The notes under the pieces: generated by a model
What the model saw: the letters and a program-made list of their open reading frames with translations, nothing else
Databases searched by the model: none
Told to the model about the DNA's origin: nothing
In this document: in pieces, positions 29,501 to 41,557 of the stretch
Layout: each line of letters starts with the position of its first letter
Position numbering within the stretch: the stretch's first letter is position 1
Assembly (NCBI GenBank): GCA_033439265.1
Contig: JAVTVX010000010.1
Location: 26,153,056-26,217,055, forward strand
Direction of reading: 5' to 3'
DNA length: 64,000 bases
Origin: Dillenia suffruticosa
Taxonomy: Eukaryota; Streptophyta; Magnoliopsida; Dilleniales; Dilleniaceae
Made by a program: the position numbers and the translations under genes

Positions 29501-32500
29501 CTGAAGGAAGAGACCACATACTCCCTGTTCATCATCCCTGGTCTTTTAAAACAGTACGCAGGTTTATGAAGAGAGCAATTTGGCTGCTTCCAGACATGGA
29601 TTCTACAGGGAACTGGTAAGTTGTGTCTTACAAGCAACTCTGTCAATGGCATTACCTATCATGGCTGATGGCTAATCAAATTTTTTTAGGTACAAGCCTG
29701 GACAAGTTTTTCTTGAGAAAGATCTTATACTTCCTTATGTCGCCAATGTTGATTTGTGTGATGCCAGCTGTTTATTAGAAAGCAAATCAAAGAGAAACAC
29801 GTTGCTATTTTTCCGTGGGCGGCTGAAGAGAAATGCAGTAAGACTTTTTGTTACCACACTTCTATTTATCTTTTTAGACAGCATATGACTTGTTTTAAAT
29901 GAGCTTAGATTACTAATGTTGTTGAATGTAAATTAAATGCATCTTTTGTTGACATAAATGTTTTAGGGCAAATTTGGTGTTGGTGGATATTTCTTGCAAC
30001 TTGGAATCAAAATCTTGTTTGATACAATTTGTCATAATATTAATACAATTCTTCATCAACTTTAACTTTTGGAGTGGTTAGTTGTTGCAAATGGTATTAG
30101 GATATCTAGGAGGTCCTAAATTCAAAACATACTGTGCTTTTTCTCTTCTCACTTAAGTTTTACATGTTTGGAGCCTTTTATAAGTTGTCAGAGGCTAACT
30201 TGTGAGGAGAATGTTACAATATAGATATGTAAATATACTAATCTTCATCAGCTTAGGTTTTAGAATGGTGGTTTCGCTCAAAGATTATTTTGCTTTATTT
30301 GGATTAACATCATTTCTGGTAATTCCTTTTGTGACTGTTGGTTCAGTTTTGCTCTTGGCATGTGCATGAATTTTGTATAAATCAACTTAGTTTCAACCCT
30401 TAAATCTACTTTCTGTCGGGTTGCTTAAACTTGCTTGATGCATTGTTTTCTGAAAACAGCTCATGCATATTTGGAGTATATAAAGGAAAATACCGCCCAT
30501 GGGTCTTTTTTGGGAACATCTCATGCATATTTTTTCTGCATGACTTCCAGTTTGTGAGATATGGTTGGTATCAGTTTAAGGGCTTGCATGTATGGTGAAC
30601 ATATTTTCAAACAGGGTTGCGTCTTCCTTCGGCTTTCCTGGTATTTCAGCAAATTGACATTGTTGACAGGCAAAGGGCAACTGCTTTTTGGACGGGGGTG
30701 TGCTGACCATCACTATGTTTGGCTTTCTGAATTTTCCCCAAGTTTCATTTTTGGAATTACCTCTTTAAGCTTATCCTGCACCTGATTCAACATGGTGCAA
30801 TGGTGCTGTGCTGCATCCTTCTCACTTCCATGTGCCTTCTATGTACCTCATGTATATTCATTCCGTTCTCTCCATTATATAAAATTAAAGAAACTATTGG
30901 GTCTGTGTCTCAAATTGATGTCCCTGTGCACACATGGTCATATTGATTAATGTTTAGTTTCCTTTATCTTGCAGAATGCTCTAGACAAACATACTCTTTT
31001 CACAGGCTTGTTTACAATCAATCTATTGCCTACACACTTAAGTTATTTTATGCGCTTCTTTGAGTGATCTTTTTTATTTATTCCTCAAAATGACCTCATT
31101 CATTTGTTTGATCAAATCATTTGGCCTAGTTGAAATGCGGTATAGTTTCCTCCATCTTGCAGAATGCTCGAGACAAACATACTCTTTTCACAGGCTTGTT
31201 TACAATCAATCTGTTGCCTACACACTTAAGTTATTTTATGTGCTTCTTTGAGTCATCTTTTTTATTTATTCCTCAAAATGACCTTATTCATTTGTTTGAT
31301 CAAATCATTTGGCCTAGTTGAAATGCGGTATTTTCTTTTCAATTTTCGTATCAAGGGAAAGGAAAGTAAAAGGAGGAGCTGAAAATTTTTCATTTTTACA
31401 TTATAACAGGGAGGAAAAATACGAGCTAAACTAGTGACGGAACTTAGTGGTGCCAAGGATGTAGTTATAGAGGAGGGGACAGCTGGGGAGGGAGGGAAAG
31501 AAGGAGCTCAGAGAGGAATGCGCAGGTCAAACATAGAAGGATCCTATTTGAGGTTTTTCTGTTTGTCTTTGTCATTGACGATCACTAATCTAGTCGTTTT
31601 ACTTACCTGGTCAACAGGTCCCTTTTTTGCCTTAATCCTGCTGGGGACACTCCATCATCTGCGCGACTGTTTGATGCCATTGTCAGTGGATGCATCCCCA
31701 TTATAGTTAGTGATGAGCTGGAGCTTCCTTTTGAAGGAATTCTTGATTATCGCAAGGTTCCATCATCTGAATTTGTGCTTTTCCTCCTCAATTTGTGTCC
31801 TCTTTGCAATTTTTCTGTCCTCACTATTTTGTGCTAGTTTTCAGTGTTTCGTTAGTGCTTGCAATGTTATTTCACTCTTCTTGCAGATGGTATTGTTTGT
31901 TTCTACCTCTGATGCTGTACAACCTGGCTGGCTGTTGAACTTTGTTAAAAGTGTTAGTCCTGCTCAAATCAGGGAATTGCAGTTGAACTTAGCCAAGGTA
32001 TGTGATTTTATGAAGCTGACATGGTTCGTGTCTGTCTGTGTGTCTAGAGTAACTTTGTTGTCAACTGTTTTCTTAAAAATTGATAGGCTAATCCCTGGCT
32101 CTTCTCCCTGCATGCATTTGGTTCTCTTTTTCTGATTTTTACTTCTACTTGGCTTTACTTTGTCATATTCTCCTTTTCACCAAAGATATTTTAATTTTAT
32201 AGTTCCTACTTCTCTTGCAGTATTCAAGGCATTTCCTGTACTCCCATCCAGCTCAACCATTGGGTCCAGAGGACTTGACTTGGAGAATGGTATGGACTCC
32301 ACCTTAAATGTTGGTTTTGAGTTCTGATCACACTTTTACCAAATTGTTTTCCACACAAAGTAATGATGAGAAACTGGACTGCTTTATGTGGCATTACTAA
32401 CGGGCAATGTTTTCTGGTCACCTGGCTCCTTTATCATGCAAAAAAGAACACATTGAAAACCTCAGTATCTTGAATGTTTACATAACATGTAGGTTGGCAT

Positions 32501-33326
32501 TTCCTGAGGTTATAGTTGTATCATGTAATGTCATATATATATGGCAGCCTGATCTTCTACTGCTTTATGGTTTAACTCCCCAAACCAGTTAATATTTTGC
32601 TTCTCAGTGAATATTGTGATGGGACATGGTGTCGAAAATGATGTGTAACTAAATACAATAGATATATTCATCATGGGCATTTTTGCAGAATATCGGTGCA
32701 TGTTTGGGAACTATTTTGTTTCATCAGCAAGTTGGATCTTTGTTAATCAACAGAACCATCTGTTCTAGGCCAAGAAACTTGGACAGTATTTGGTCAAGAA
32801 ACTTGGATCCATTCCAAGTTTCTGGATCTAATGGATGTTTAAATCTATAAGATGTCATGCTTTACCTATTTGGAGGCAAGAAAATTTGGCAATTGCCACT
32901 TTACCCCATTGTTTAGTGTGTGCAGATTGTGCTACCGCTCACTTTTGCTTGAGTTTGTATTTGTCAACTCTTGTCACATTCTTCTTCATGCCTTCAAAGT
33001 CTCCAAGAGGCCTTCCTTGTTTCTTTCTGGGACATAATCTGTGCCTCTAATCACGAGGCATACAAGTTATGGCACCTGAATTCACATATCATTTCAACAG
33101 CATTATGGTTTTTTTTAGAAGGGTTTCTGTTTAAAAATAAGAAACTTTTAATTCTTACTTATTTATTTATTTCTATTTCGCAATCTTGATGTTTTAGATT
33201 GCTGGTAAGTTGGTGAACATCAAGCTTCACGGTCGAAGATCACAGCGTGTTGTCAAAGGGTCTAGAAGCGTGTGCGCATGTGAGTGCAGGCGACCTAACT
33301 CAAACAGCCCAACTCCTTTGACGTGA
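26564..33326 (+). CDS. Exostosin family glycosyltransferase (GT47)
   Basis: Nine exons encode 517 aa: 26564-27073, 27421-27594, 29458-29615, 29690-29837, 31410-31525, 31618-31756, 31887-31997, 32221-32289 and 33198-33326. All junctions are GT-AG and in frame. It is a type II Golgi protein by architecture: a short basic N-terminus, one membrane segment at about residues 22-45 ([20 protein letters not shown]), a low-complexity stem, then the exostosin domain. Landmarks are [86 protein letters not shown] and [17 protein letters not shown]. The last two are the conserved nucleotide-sugar-binding region. The length and order match the At5g16890 family, whose sugar donor I do not know. Plant GT47 enzymes build hemicellulose and pectin; a wall role is inferred. 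Introns 2 and 4 carry tandem duplications. Confidence 0.92.
28119..28302 (+). repeat. Tandem 92-bp duplication in GT47 intron 2
   Basis: Two adjacent copies with a 92-bp period begin near 28119 and 28211 (each carries TATCCTATTCGTCTTGATAT). I see only two substitutions between them, so the duplication is recent. Confidence 0.9.
30955..31330 (+). repeat. Tandem 188-bp duplication in GT47 intron 4
   Basis: Two adjacent copies with a period of 188 bp begin near 30955 and 31143 (each carries CTTGCAGAATGCTC and ends TTGAAATGCGGTAT). There are only a few differences. Each copy has a decent acceptor-like CTTGCAG, but the true exon acceptor is later, at 31409. Confidence 0.9.
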
Positions 33327-35079
33327 TGTTCCCCTCTTGGCTATTCTGTCTCCATTTGCTCCGAGTACTCAGGTTTTGTCGTGAGAAAACTCCATGCATG
33401 AAGCCTAATCTCTCAATTTTTCATCATCTTAATTTATCATAGCTGTTTTGGTTCGTGTACACAGGTTATGATTAATGTTAACACCTCTCTCTCTCTCTCT
33501 CTCTCTATATTAGAGGCAGGCCCGAGAGACCCTCGAATGAGCCTATTTTTTGAGATAAAGTGAAGTTTCCTCGCCTATAGACTTATTTTATGGACTCTAT
33601 AGCAATTCTTTACTTTCTGTTGCACCAAATGCCACTGCCAGCTGTATTCGCTTTCCTGCCTGATTATGACATATGGTGTGAAACCATTCGCCCAAGAGGA
33701 TGCTTGTAGAAAAATTTTCTAAAAGAAAACAGGACCAAGGCAACATAGGTGCACTCCATCTGGCTAACAATTTGAGTGTGGGAAAAAAACAAGTTTGTTT
33801 ACAATATATAAGGAAAAATCATGCCATAAATCCTTAACGTTTGACTCTCTTAATGTTTGTAGTTTTCCAGCCCTAATGCTGGTATTTCCACAAGTTTGTT
33901 AGCTCGCTTTAGTCACGTACACTGATGATGCTGGAGATATAACTAAATATAAATTTTAGAAATGATTTTTGATTTTTTTTTTTACTTTAAAAAATATTTA
34001 AGCTATTTTAAAAATCGGATTTAGATGTAATTTCCTAAATATAAAAAGCACAAATTAACAAAAGTGCTTTTTTTTTTTTATGCATATGGTTTGTAGTTTC
34101 ATCCTCTTCAAACAATAGCTTCATCCTAACTAATAGGTCAAGCATGATCGATTGCTGAGACATGGAATACGCTAATCATTACAAGAGGGCCGAGGTGCTT
34201 TTCCTTAAGTCTTGCTTTCATCATTTTCTTCCTCTTTTTATGTTTTTGCAGTGTTGAAATTTGTATTATAATTTGGTTTGCGTTTTCTTTCGTAGAAAAG
34301 CAAAATTATGAAAACCATTACATTCCTTGTATTCCTTTTGTTGCTGTAAGGTCATGTAATGGGCGGAGATAATACTAATCTATCTTCCCATTTAAAACTT
34401 CTTATTTACTGTGAATAAATTTAAATTTGTAAATTGAAAAAAAAAATTATACGAGATTAATATTATTATAACTTACTAGAGAATAGTTTGATTAGGATTA
34501 ATTAATGGGGATGGGACAAAACAAAAATAATGTGAATGCGAACATAAGGAGTCGTGATTGAATGAATGAAAAGTAGTAGAAACGGGAAAGCGGTGGATTT
34601 CTTAATTATATGTGATACGTAGGGTGGGTCCCACACGAACGTGCAGGACACGATGATCAGAGATAAAAGAAGAGAATCTCACAAATGACCGTCCTCATCT
34701 TCTATCTTCCCACGTCCCTTCATACCATTCTTCCACTCTCACGCGGCATGCCATTCGCCCGCGCGCTCTCTCTCTTTCTCTCTCGTTCAACCATTTGTGG
34801 AGCCCCAGCCCTTTTCGTTTTAAATTTTTAACATAAAATTTGATTAAAATATTTAATTAATTGGATTATGTATCAATTCTCTCTCTTTTTTTATTATACA
34901 GAGATTTAAATTTGAAATTATCATATTAAGAGAGAAAGATTATGATCACTAGATTATCTCTATACTAGTAAGTTGGTGTTATGAATCTCAAGTGATATAT
35001 TGTGATATTTACGCATATTAATTAATAGTTGCTATTTACGATTAACAAGAATCATATTAATAGTAACTTTGAAGTAAAT
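33327..35079. other. GT47 3' UTR and following intergenic DNA
   Basis: The first few hundred bases are the GT47 3' UTR, with a (CT)n run at about 33485-33506. A GC-richer island near 34690-34810 (with CGCGGCATGCC, CCCGCGCGC and CT runs) looks like an old promoter or leader, but no gene follows it. The rest is AT-rich and shows nothing. Confidence 0.5.
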
Positions 35080-35900
35080 GAGACTTTTAAAAAAATGAAA
35101 AATAATAAAACTATAGTACCCGACATTTCAATTGAAATGTAGAAATATTTGGATGAATTTAGAATAGTAATGTTCGAATGACATGGTGTTAGTAGATGAA
35201 ATAAGAGAGAATATTAGTACTAAATTAGAGTTATGGAGAGGTATACGGGAATTTAGAGTATTTAAATTGAGTCAGTCAAAAATTATATATAAAATATACA
35301 TTTAGTGACAATTATTAGAATCATGAAAAAACAATTAATTTAATATGACGTATCAAAAAGTGAACAATTTAAATATTTTGATTCAATTATCCAAAACGTT
35401 AACAATATAGATGGAGATATAAATTATATGATTTAATCGGGTTGGATGAAATGGAGAAAGGTATCTAGAATTCTTTGATATCGTACCACACCATTACATT
35501 TAAAGGAAAAATTTTACAAAATTACAATAAGACATGTCTATTATATAGTACTGAGTGTTGAGTTATTAAACAATAATAAAAGTATAAAATGACTATAATT
35601 AAAATAAAAATGTTTAGGTAAATTTGTAGTAAAATTAGAAATGAAAAGATATGTATGAAGTTATGAGTAAATTCAATTATAGATAAAATAAAAGAGTTTC
35701 ACTAGAGATGATTTAAACATGTATAATAAAGACTCAAAAACACACCACTTATGAGAATCGAACACTTAAATATATAAGATTTAGTGAAAGTAGGAGTAGT
35801 AATTAAAAACTTGGATTTAAATTATCCGTAAAGATATGATATTTAAGAATTTAGTCGATAAGATAACTTTCAATAGAAATGAATAGTACAGGAGAATTTG
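35080..35900 (+). mobile_element. Decayed LINE reverse transcriptase remnant
   Basis: Heavily mutated plus-strand frames match the reverse transcriptase of plant LINE-like elements. Readable pieces in order are MKNNKTIVPDISIEM (fingers, about 35090), MVLVDEIRENISTKLELWRG (palm, directly after the catalytic FADD position, about 35180), FDSIIQNVNNIDGDINYM and SGWMKWRKVSRIL (about 35380-35470), and PLHLKEKFYK (about 35500). The C-terminal part is weaker. Stops and frameshifts occur throughout, with many C-to-T-like changes. The stretch between the fingers segment and the palm motif is missing, so the copy has an internal deletion. It is dead. Confidence 0.75.
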
Positions 35901-36479
35901 GACAAATTAAATCACCTCACTTGTTATTTTAAATCTCTATAAATTTTTTCAATCTCTTTTATTTTTGTCTCTCAAATAACTAACCCCAAATTTAAGATTA
36001 ACATTCAAATTATTGTTGTTGTTGTATTTTTACGAACATAATTTTTTGTGACCAAAAAGATTATATTTGATCAAGTGACTTTTTCTAAAAGTAAAAATTA
36101 AATACAAATATTCATCATAGGGCCCGAATTCACAACACTATTGATTGAACTATACATTAAAAAATTTTAAAACTTGTTAATCTTTTTTAGAATTTATTAT
36201 TTCTATTTTTCCTATATTTAAGAAAGAATTTTTTATAGTTTCTCTCAATTGAGATATATATATATATAAAAAACAAGATAGTGAAAGTTCAAGAACCACC
36301 ATATATAGTATTGGCTTACAAGCAAGTTCTCTGAATTAAATCAACTATCTAGGTTAAAAATTATGCAAAATTACTTGAAAAGTTATTCATTTAATATAAT
36401 TTATTTTGATATTCCTTTAGGTATATATTATACATTTATTTCTTATCTATCAACAAAAAAAAAAGTGATTAGAAAACTA

Positions 36480-36600
36480 AAGAATTAGATAGGGAACTTT
36501 TTTATATATAAAAAAGATTCGAATTCAAGATTTTTAGAGAAAATGAATGAAACCAGTTGAATTATAACTGATTGACTATGCAGTGAACTTTAGATATACA
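36480..36600 (-). repeat. SINE-like fragment (reverse)
   Basis: The reverse complement carries TTCAACTGGTTTCATTCATT and then CTTGAATTCGAATC, which resembles a tRNA B box (GGTTCGAATC). Related sequence recurs near 59320-59400. Confidence 0.4.
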
Positions 36601-36779
36601 GAAAAACTACTAAAATTTTTCCATGATATGCAAGCTCAAAATTCATTAAGCTAGTAGCGATTTCTCACTCGAGACTGAATTTGGTTTTTCATTGAAAAAT
36701 AAATAAATATTTTTTGACCCTTTTAACATTATTTCTATGAAATATAAAATTTATTTTATTTTCAAATGAAAAATTAATT

Positions 36780-37080
36780 ATGGGCGCGTGAACCTCACTC
36801 TCCCAGGAAGGGAGGTGTAACGGAAAATATCTGGAAAAATAAAATGCCGTGAGACGTGGAATTCCGCTGCTCAGCCTCACGCGGGAGACAGACAAGCATT
36901 CGCTGAATGTGCCGTTGATTTCGCATTTGAATGTCCTCACGGCTTTATTGTAATAAAATTTCTACCTCCAGGGTATTCTCGGGATCTGGATATAAAAATC
37001 CTAATCTCTCAGCTCAGTCGCAAAAGCAAAAGCAACTTTAGGTCGCGATTGGACCATGGCCGCTTTCTCCAGCTGAATTT
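36780..37080 (+). promoter_or_regulatory. Orphan promoter-like island with a 6-codon frame
   Basis: This GC-richer island sits in AT-rich DNA. It has a TATA-box-like TATAAAAAT at 36990-36998, then a leader-like purine and CT stretch. GGACCATGGCC, a good start context, has its ATG at 37056. The frame ends after six codons (MAAFSS). The sequence then returns to AT-rich intergenic DNA. It may be the preserved 5' end of a lost gene. Confidence 0.4.
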
Positions 37081-37284
37081 AATGAATCTTGTGGTATTTC
37101 CTTTTCTTTTTATTCCATTTTATGTTATTTTAGTCCTTTTTATACTAAGCATATTTATTAATTCAAATATTAAAAAATAAAAAATTTTCCATTGCTCAAA
37201 ATAGATAAAAATAATTATATAATTAAATCCTAATTTTTAAACCCTAAACTAACAGAACTAAGTTAATATTTAAATTCCTTTTAG

Positions 37285-37425
37285 TTGAATAGTCAAACAC
37301 TTTATCCTTTTAACTAAAAATCTCGAGTTCAAATTCTGAAAATAGAAAAAAATGATTTATGATAATCAATATCTAATTGAACCCCACAATACTTGAATCA
37401 AATTAATCAAATAAAATTATATACC
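37285..37425 (+). repeat. SINE-like fragment
   Basis: The fragment reads TTGAATAGTCAAACACTTTA, then CTCGAGTTCAAATTCTG, a B-box-like tRNA promoter, then CCACAATACTTGAATCAAAT and TTAATCAAATAAA. The order is shared with the copies near 38195, 56165 and 62885. Confidence 0.5.
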
Positions 37426-38194
37426 AGTTGACGAAAATCAAAAAAATATATCTCAAAATTAAACACAAAATCTAAGATAATACATAAGTATTGAGTCAAT
37501 GATATGACCGGTAACGTAGAAAGCGAATTTTTGATTCAGATATTAATTTAACATTGTTATTATTGATATTTATTAAGAAAATATTTAAATAAGATTTAAT
37601 TAAAAATGTTAAATTGTAAAGTTTATTTTTTTCATATATATATTTTTTAAATTTTAAGAGAAAGTATGCTTCAAATTTTTTTCTTATAGAGAAAGTTGAT
37701 GAACATATTTAGCAGATAAAACTTATTTTTTAAAATATAATTTTCTTTATAATTTATTCTAACTTCTTATATGCAAACTCAATGGATTTATTTAAATTTT
37801 GGGGTATATATAATTGAAGTAAGTTTTAATTTTGAGAATTCAATCGACCATTATAAATAAATTGAAAAATAATCATAGATTTATCACTTTTATCATTTTT
37901 TTAGATCATCCATGACACCATTACGAGAGAGAGAGAGAGAGAGAGAGAGAATACTTATATTATTTAATTAAGATAGCGTCATTACTACTTTATACGATTT
38001 AATTCTCCAAATATAAAAGTTTAGTAAAATAACGGTATATGAGAATAAATTGGTAAAAAATAATTATAATAGATGTTTATATATATATAATTCAAATATG
38101 GATATATTTGGCTAAACAGACAAGAAATAATATTGAAAAGTTGAAAATGATAATATTTTTTTCATAATTATAGTTAAATTTTAGAACAATGGAA

Positions 38195-38330
38195 TTTGAC
38201 GTAACAGTAAAATACTCGATTTTCTTATCGAAGAACTAGAACCAGAGTTCAAATCTTTATAAGTAATTCATAGTCTAGTATTTGATTCACATGTGAAAAC
38301 ACTTATATAGGTTTCTTCCCATGTGAATCA
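38195..38330 (+). repeat. SINE-like fragment
   Basis: TAAAATACTCGATTTTCTTA is followed by CCAGAGTTCAAATCTTTATA, the same head order as the copy at 37285. The tail is diverged. Confidence 0.4.
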
Positions 38331-40700
38331 AATATGAGGCTATAAATTCCAAATAAAGATTAACATTTTTATTATTAAAATGAAATTGTTGAAGCTATAT
38401 ACCATCAAATCATTTAACAAGATGGAAGGTTCTTCATTTGTTAAAAACCTGAATTTGATTTACTTCAACGGTGTAAAATGAATCAAAATTGTATATCGTT
38501 TTTATATCTTTTGTATCAATTTTTCATAAATTCTTTTCACAGGTGAATTAAAAATGAATATATAAATTTTAAATAAATAGATTTTTTGATATAAATAGAC
38601 ATGAGAACTCCAATTTAACTTTATTATTATTATTATTACATTTTTTTTTTCCGAGCAACGACGAAGAAGGTGAATCCAATGATTCGGTAATTTAGAATGC
38701 GAACATCCTTTTTTTTTTTTGATTTGGTAATGAGAAGATGGAAATCCTTTATCATTGACGCAATTAAAAATTTTAATTTATTCGGGTGATTATTTGACCC
38801 AAAATTATACAATTTTTATTTTCCGTTGCATGGATCATAAATATTAGAGTTTAAATTTAAAACAAAGACATGTTTCACCAATATATGCAAGAGTGCTCGC
38901 TCGAGACCAAGGATGCCATAGAAGTTGCTAGAGTGAATCCTCAAATATGATAAAAATCTGAATTCAAGTAAAAATGCGAGTAAAATTTTACAGATTTACA
39001 TTATACAACTGGGATCAGATGAAGTATACATTTATTTTAATTCTTTATCGTTAAGAGTGACACGACTCAATTTATAAATAATTATTTTAGAATTATTCAT
39101 TTATGTTAAAAAAAATTCATAGTTCAACACACAAAAAAAATGATTATAGAACAATTTTATCAAACAAACTATGATGATATGAAGCGTTACATTCAATATT
39201 ATGAGCAATAATGGAACATGAATAAATTATTACTAAGCAATAATGAGTTTTTTTTTTTCTTTTTGTTCATTAAATTGTTTATTAACTATACCAATTGATT
39301 AACATTTGTATGATGATAATAATAGAAATTTAAAAATATTATTTTTATAAAAAATAAAAAAATTATTTGATTTTCGGTTTGATAAATAGGTGGTGAATTT
39401 ATTTTGTAAATATCTTATAAACAATTTTATGTTTTTAAAAAGGATAAATAAAAGGTGATAGGAAGGGTAGAAGCACTGGCCAAACCAAGAAAAAGTAAAA
39501 AAAAGAAAGAAAAGCAAGCTGTGTGACCTATTTCATTAATCTCTCTCCCCTCAATTTATTTATATATTTTGTTGTTGTTATTCTTTATCAACCATGGATC
39601 TCAAACATGAATAAGAGACGAGGGTTACATATAAAACTTTTATTAATATCATAAAAGATCAAAACAAAAAATTCATGAGAGATGATTTACCTATATGCAG
39701 AGTGGCTAGTGTCGATGCATGCATGTGTGTATAGGGATGGGCCGGATGAGTCCCTTATATGTGTGTTATATATATGATTTTTTATTTGATGGATTTTATA
39801 TTTTGAAAAATTTATTGTATAATTTGAATGTCCTGTACTATCTCGATATATTGAGAAATCATGCCCGAATGTTGAGATAACATGGCGGTTGTTACGTGTT
39901 CGACGGGAGAGTCGGAGCGTAACACTATTGCTTTGTAAAAATTTGAACGGATTTTATTTTATCTATTTTAATAATTAATAAAGTTAAGTGGTTATAAAAT
40001 TTAATAATTATTTGTGGGAAAGGAAAAAAATTAAATATAAAGGAAAAAGACATAGAAAGAAGGTTGAAGATAGGAAGAAATCCACAATTTAAATTTATTT
40101 TTTTATTAGTAGTAAGAAATAACAATTCAATCTAATTTGGGTTGTATCTAATCAATTATCGAAATTATCTATATATTATTTTCTTTTATTCTAAATATAG
40201 TATTCGTTAATATAAAACAAAAATATTTATTCCACTAAATAAGATCGGTTATATGAATATTTTTACGTTATTATTTTTTTATATCGTAAACTCACTTATA
40301 TAATTATTATAATAAAAATCATATTTTTATCTCATTAAATATGATCGATAGTATATATATTTCTGTATTAATTGGGTTTTAGAATTGTTTTTCATGTCGG
40401 ATCAAAATTTTTAAATAAAATAATTATAAGTGTTCATTTTTTATCAAAAATTTATATGTATAGAAGAGGGATGAATTGACATCGGTGTAACAAAAGATTT
40501 CAATTAAGGTCACCAAATCTAAAAGTGTAATATTAGGATTAGGAGAATTTAATGTAAATACTTTTATAAAATTACCTTTCTATCCAATATTTTCTTTCTC
40601 ACTTTGCTCAATTTTCCTTTTTAGTTAATATTTCCGCTTTCTCTTTGAAATGAAAAGAAACTCTCTCTCTCTTTCTTTCTCGCTTCCCGTGTTGTTCGCA

Positions 40701-41557
40701 TTTTCTGTGATATAAAGCTGTAAAACACGCCATTGAAACGCCGCCGAAGCTCTCTCTCTCTCTCTCTCTCTCTTCAAAATTAAAAAAAAAAAAGAAATTT
40801 GAGTAACTTAGCTGGACTGCTGGCGAAGCCCCTCAGGAAATTTCTCTTCTCTCTCTCTACAAAAAATACTAGAGAGGGTTTCCATCATTAGCTCTTAGCT
40901 CTGCTCACGTTTACACACACACACACACTCTCTCTCTCTCTCTCTCTCTACATTCTCTCACTAAGTCTAAGTGGATTTATGAAGTTGGGGACAGTTGGAT
41001 GACACCTCAAAGACAGAGTTTGACAGTTTCCATCTTCCGTCAACAAAGTTAAACTCTTCAATATACATTCGACAAACAGATCTCTCATCTCAATCCCTTT
41101 CCCAACCTCACTTCATAGGTATTCTTCAGAGCATTTTGTTTCTCGATGAGTTGATTTTTGGTATTCTTCAAAGCTTTACGTAGGTATTCTTAACTTTAGT
41201 TTGCTAATGTCTGCGATATTTTATCAGTTTTAATTTTGTGGGTTTTTTTAGATCTCCAATGCAGATCTGATCTGATCGTTTCTTGCTGTTTTAAGTTTTG
41301 AATGTTGGTCTGTACTATACAAATTGATTAATCTTTTTCGCATCAGATAGTTTGATTTTCATATGTTGGTAAATGGGAGTTCAATCTTTTTTTAATTGCA
41401 CATGTACAGATCTAATAATCCAATGTAGCTTTCGATCAAAAATTTTTTTTTGCCATAAAAGTCTTGTTATCCTGTAATTACTCAATATACTGAAAGTTTC
41501 TTGGATTTTATTATGTGACGGCAGCATCTGTGGAATTGTTTCTGGTAGTGTTCTTTT
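40701..41557 (+). promoter_or_regulatory. CSLD promoter end, CT-rich leader and leader intron
   Basis: A TATA-like GATATAAAG is at 40709-40717. The leader that follows holds two long (CT)n tracts (about 40750-40773 and 40929-40949) next to an (AC)n run. A donor (TCATAG/GTATTC) lies near 41119 and an acceptor (GACGGCAG) ends near 41524, so a leader intron of about 400 bp is likely. Two short overlapping uORFs lie in the first leader exon. Confidence 0.5.
40979..41052 (+). promoter_or_regulatory. Two overlapping upstream ORFs in the CSLD leader
   Basis: uORF1 spans 40979-41002 (MKLGTVG, stop). Its TGA overlaps the ATG of uORF2 (40999-41052, 17 codons, MTPQRQSLTVS...) as an ATGA junction. Both would be translated before the main start if transcription begins near the TATA-like box at 40709. 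Confidence 0.45.

Larger units (their letters stand above)
35901..40700. other. AT-rich intergenic relic sequence
   Basis: No gene is supported. The sequence is strongly AT-rich and contains several SINE-like fragments and an orphan promoter-like island at 36780-37080. A (GA)n run lies at 37925-37951. Open frames on the minus strand at 36689-36940, 39299-39517 and 39925-40125 lack any recognisable motif. Confidence 0.6.

Noticed and set aside
31434-31706. Longer open frame reading through GT47 intron 5
   Set aside because: It reads from exon 5 (31410-31525) through the intron (31526-31617). The spliced frame restores the conserved [20 protein letters not shown] block, so the unspliced frame is an artefact.
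36689-36940. 83-codon minus-strand open frame
   Set aside because: It covers the orphan promoter island in reverse and has no recognisable domain.
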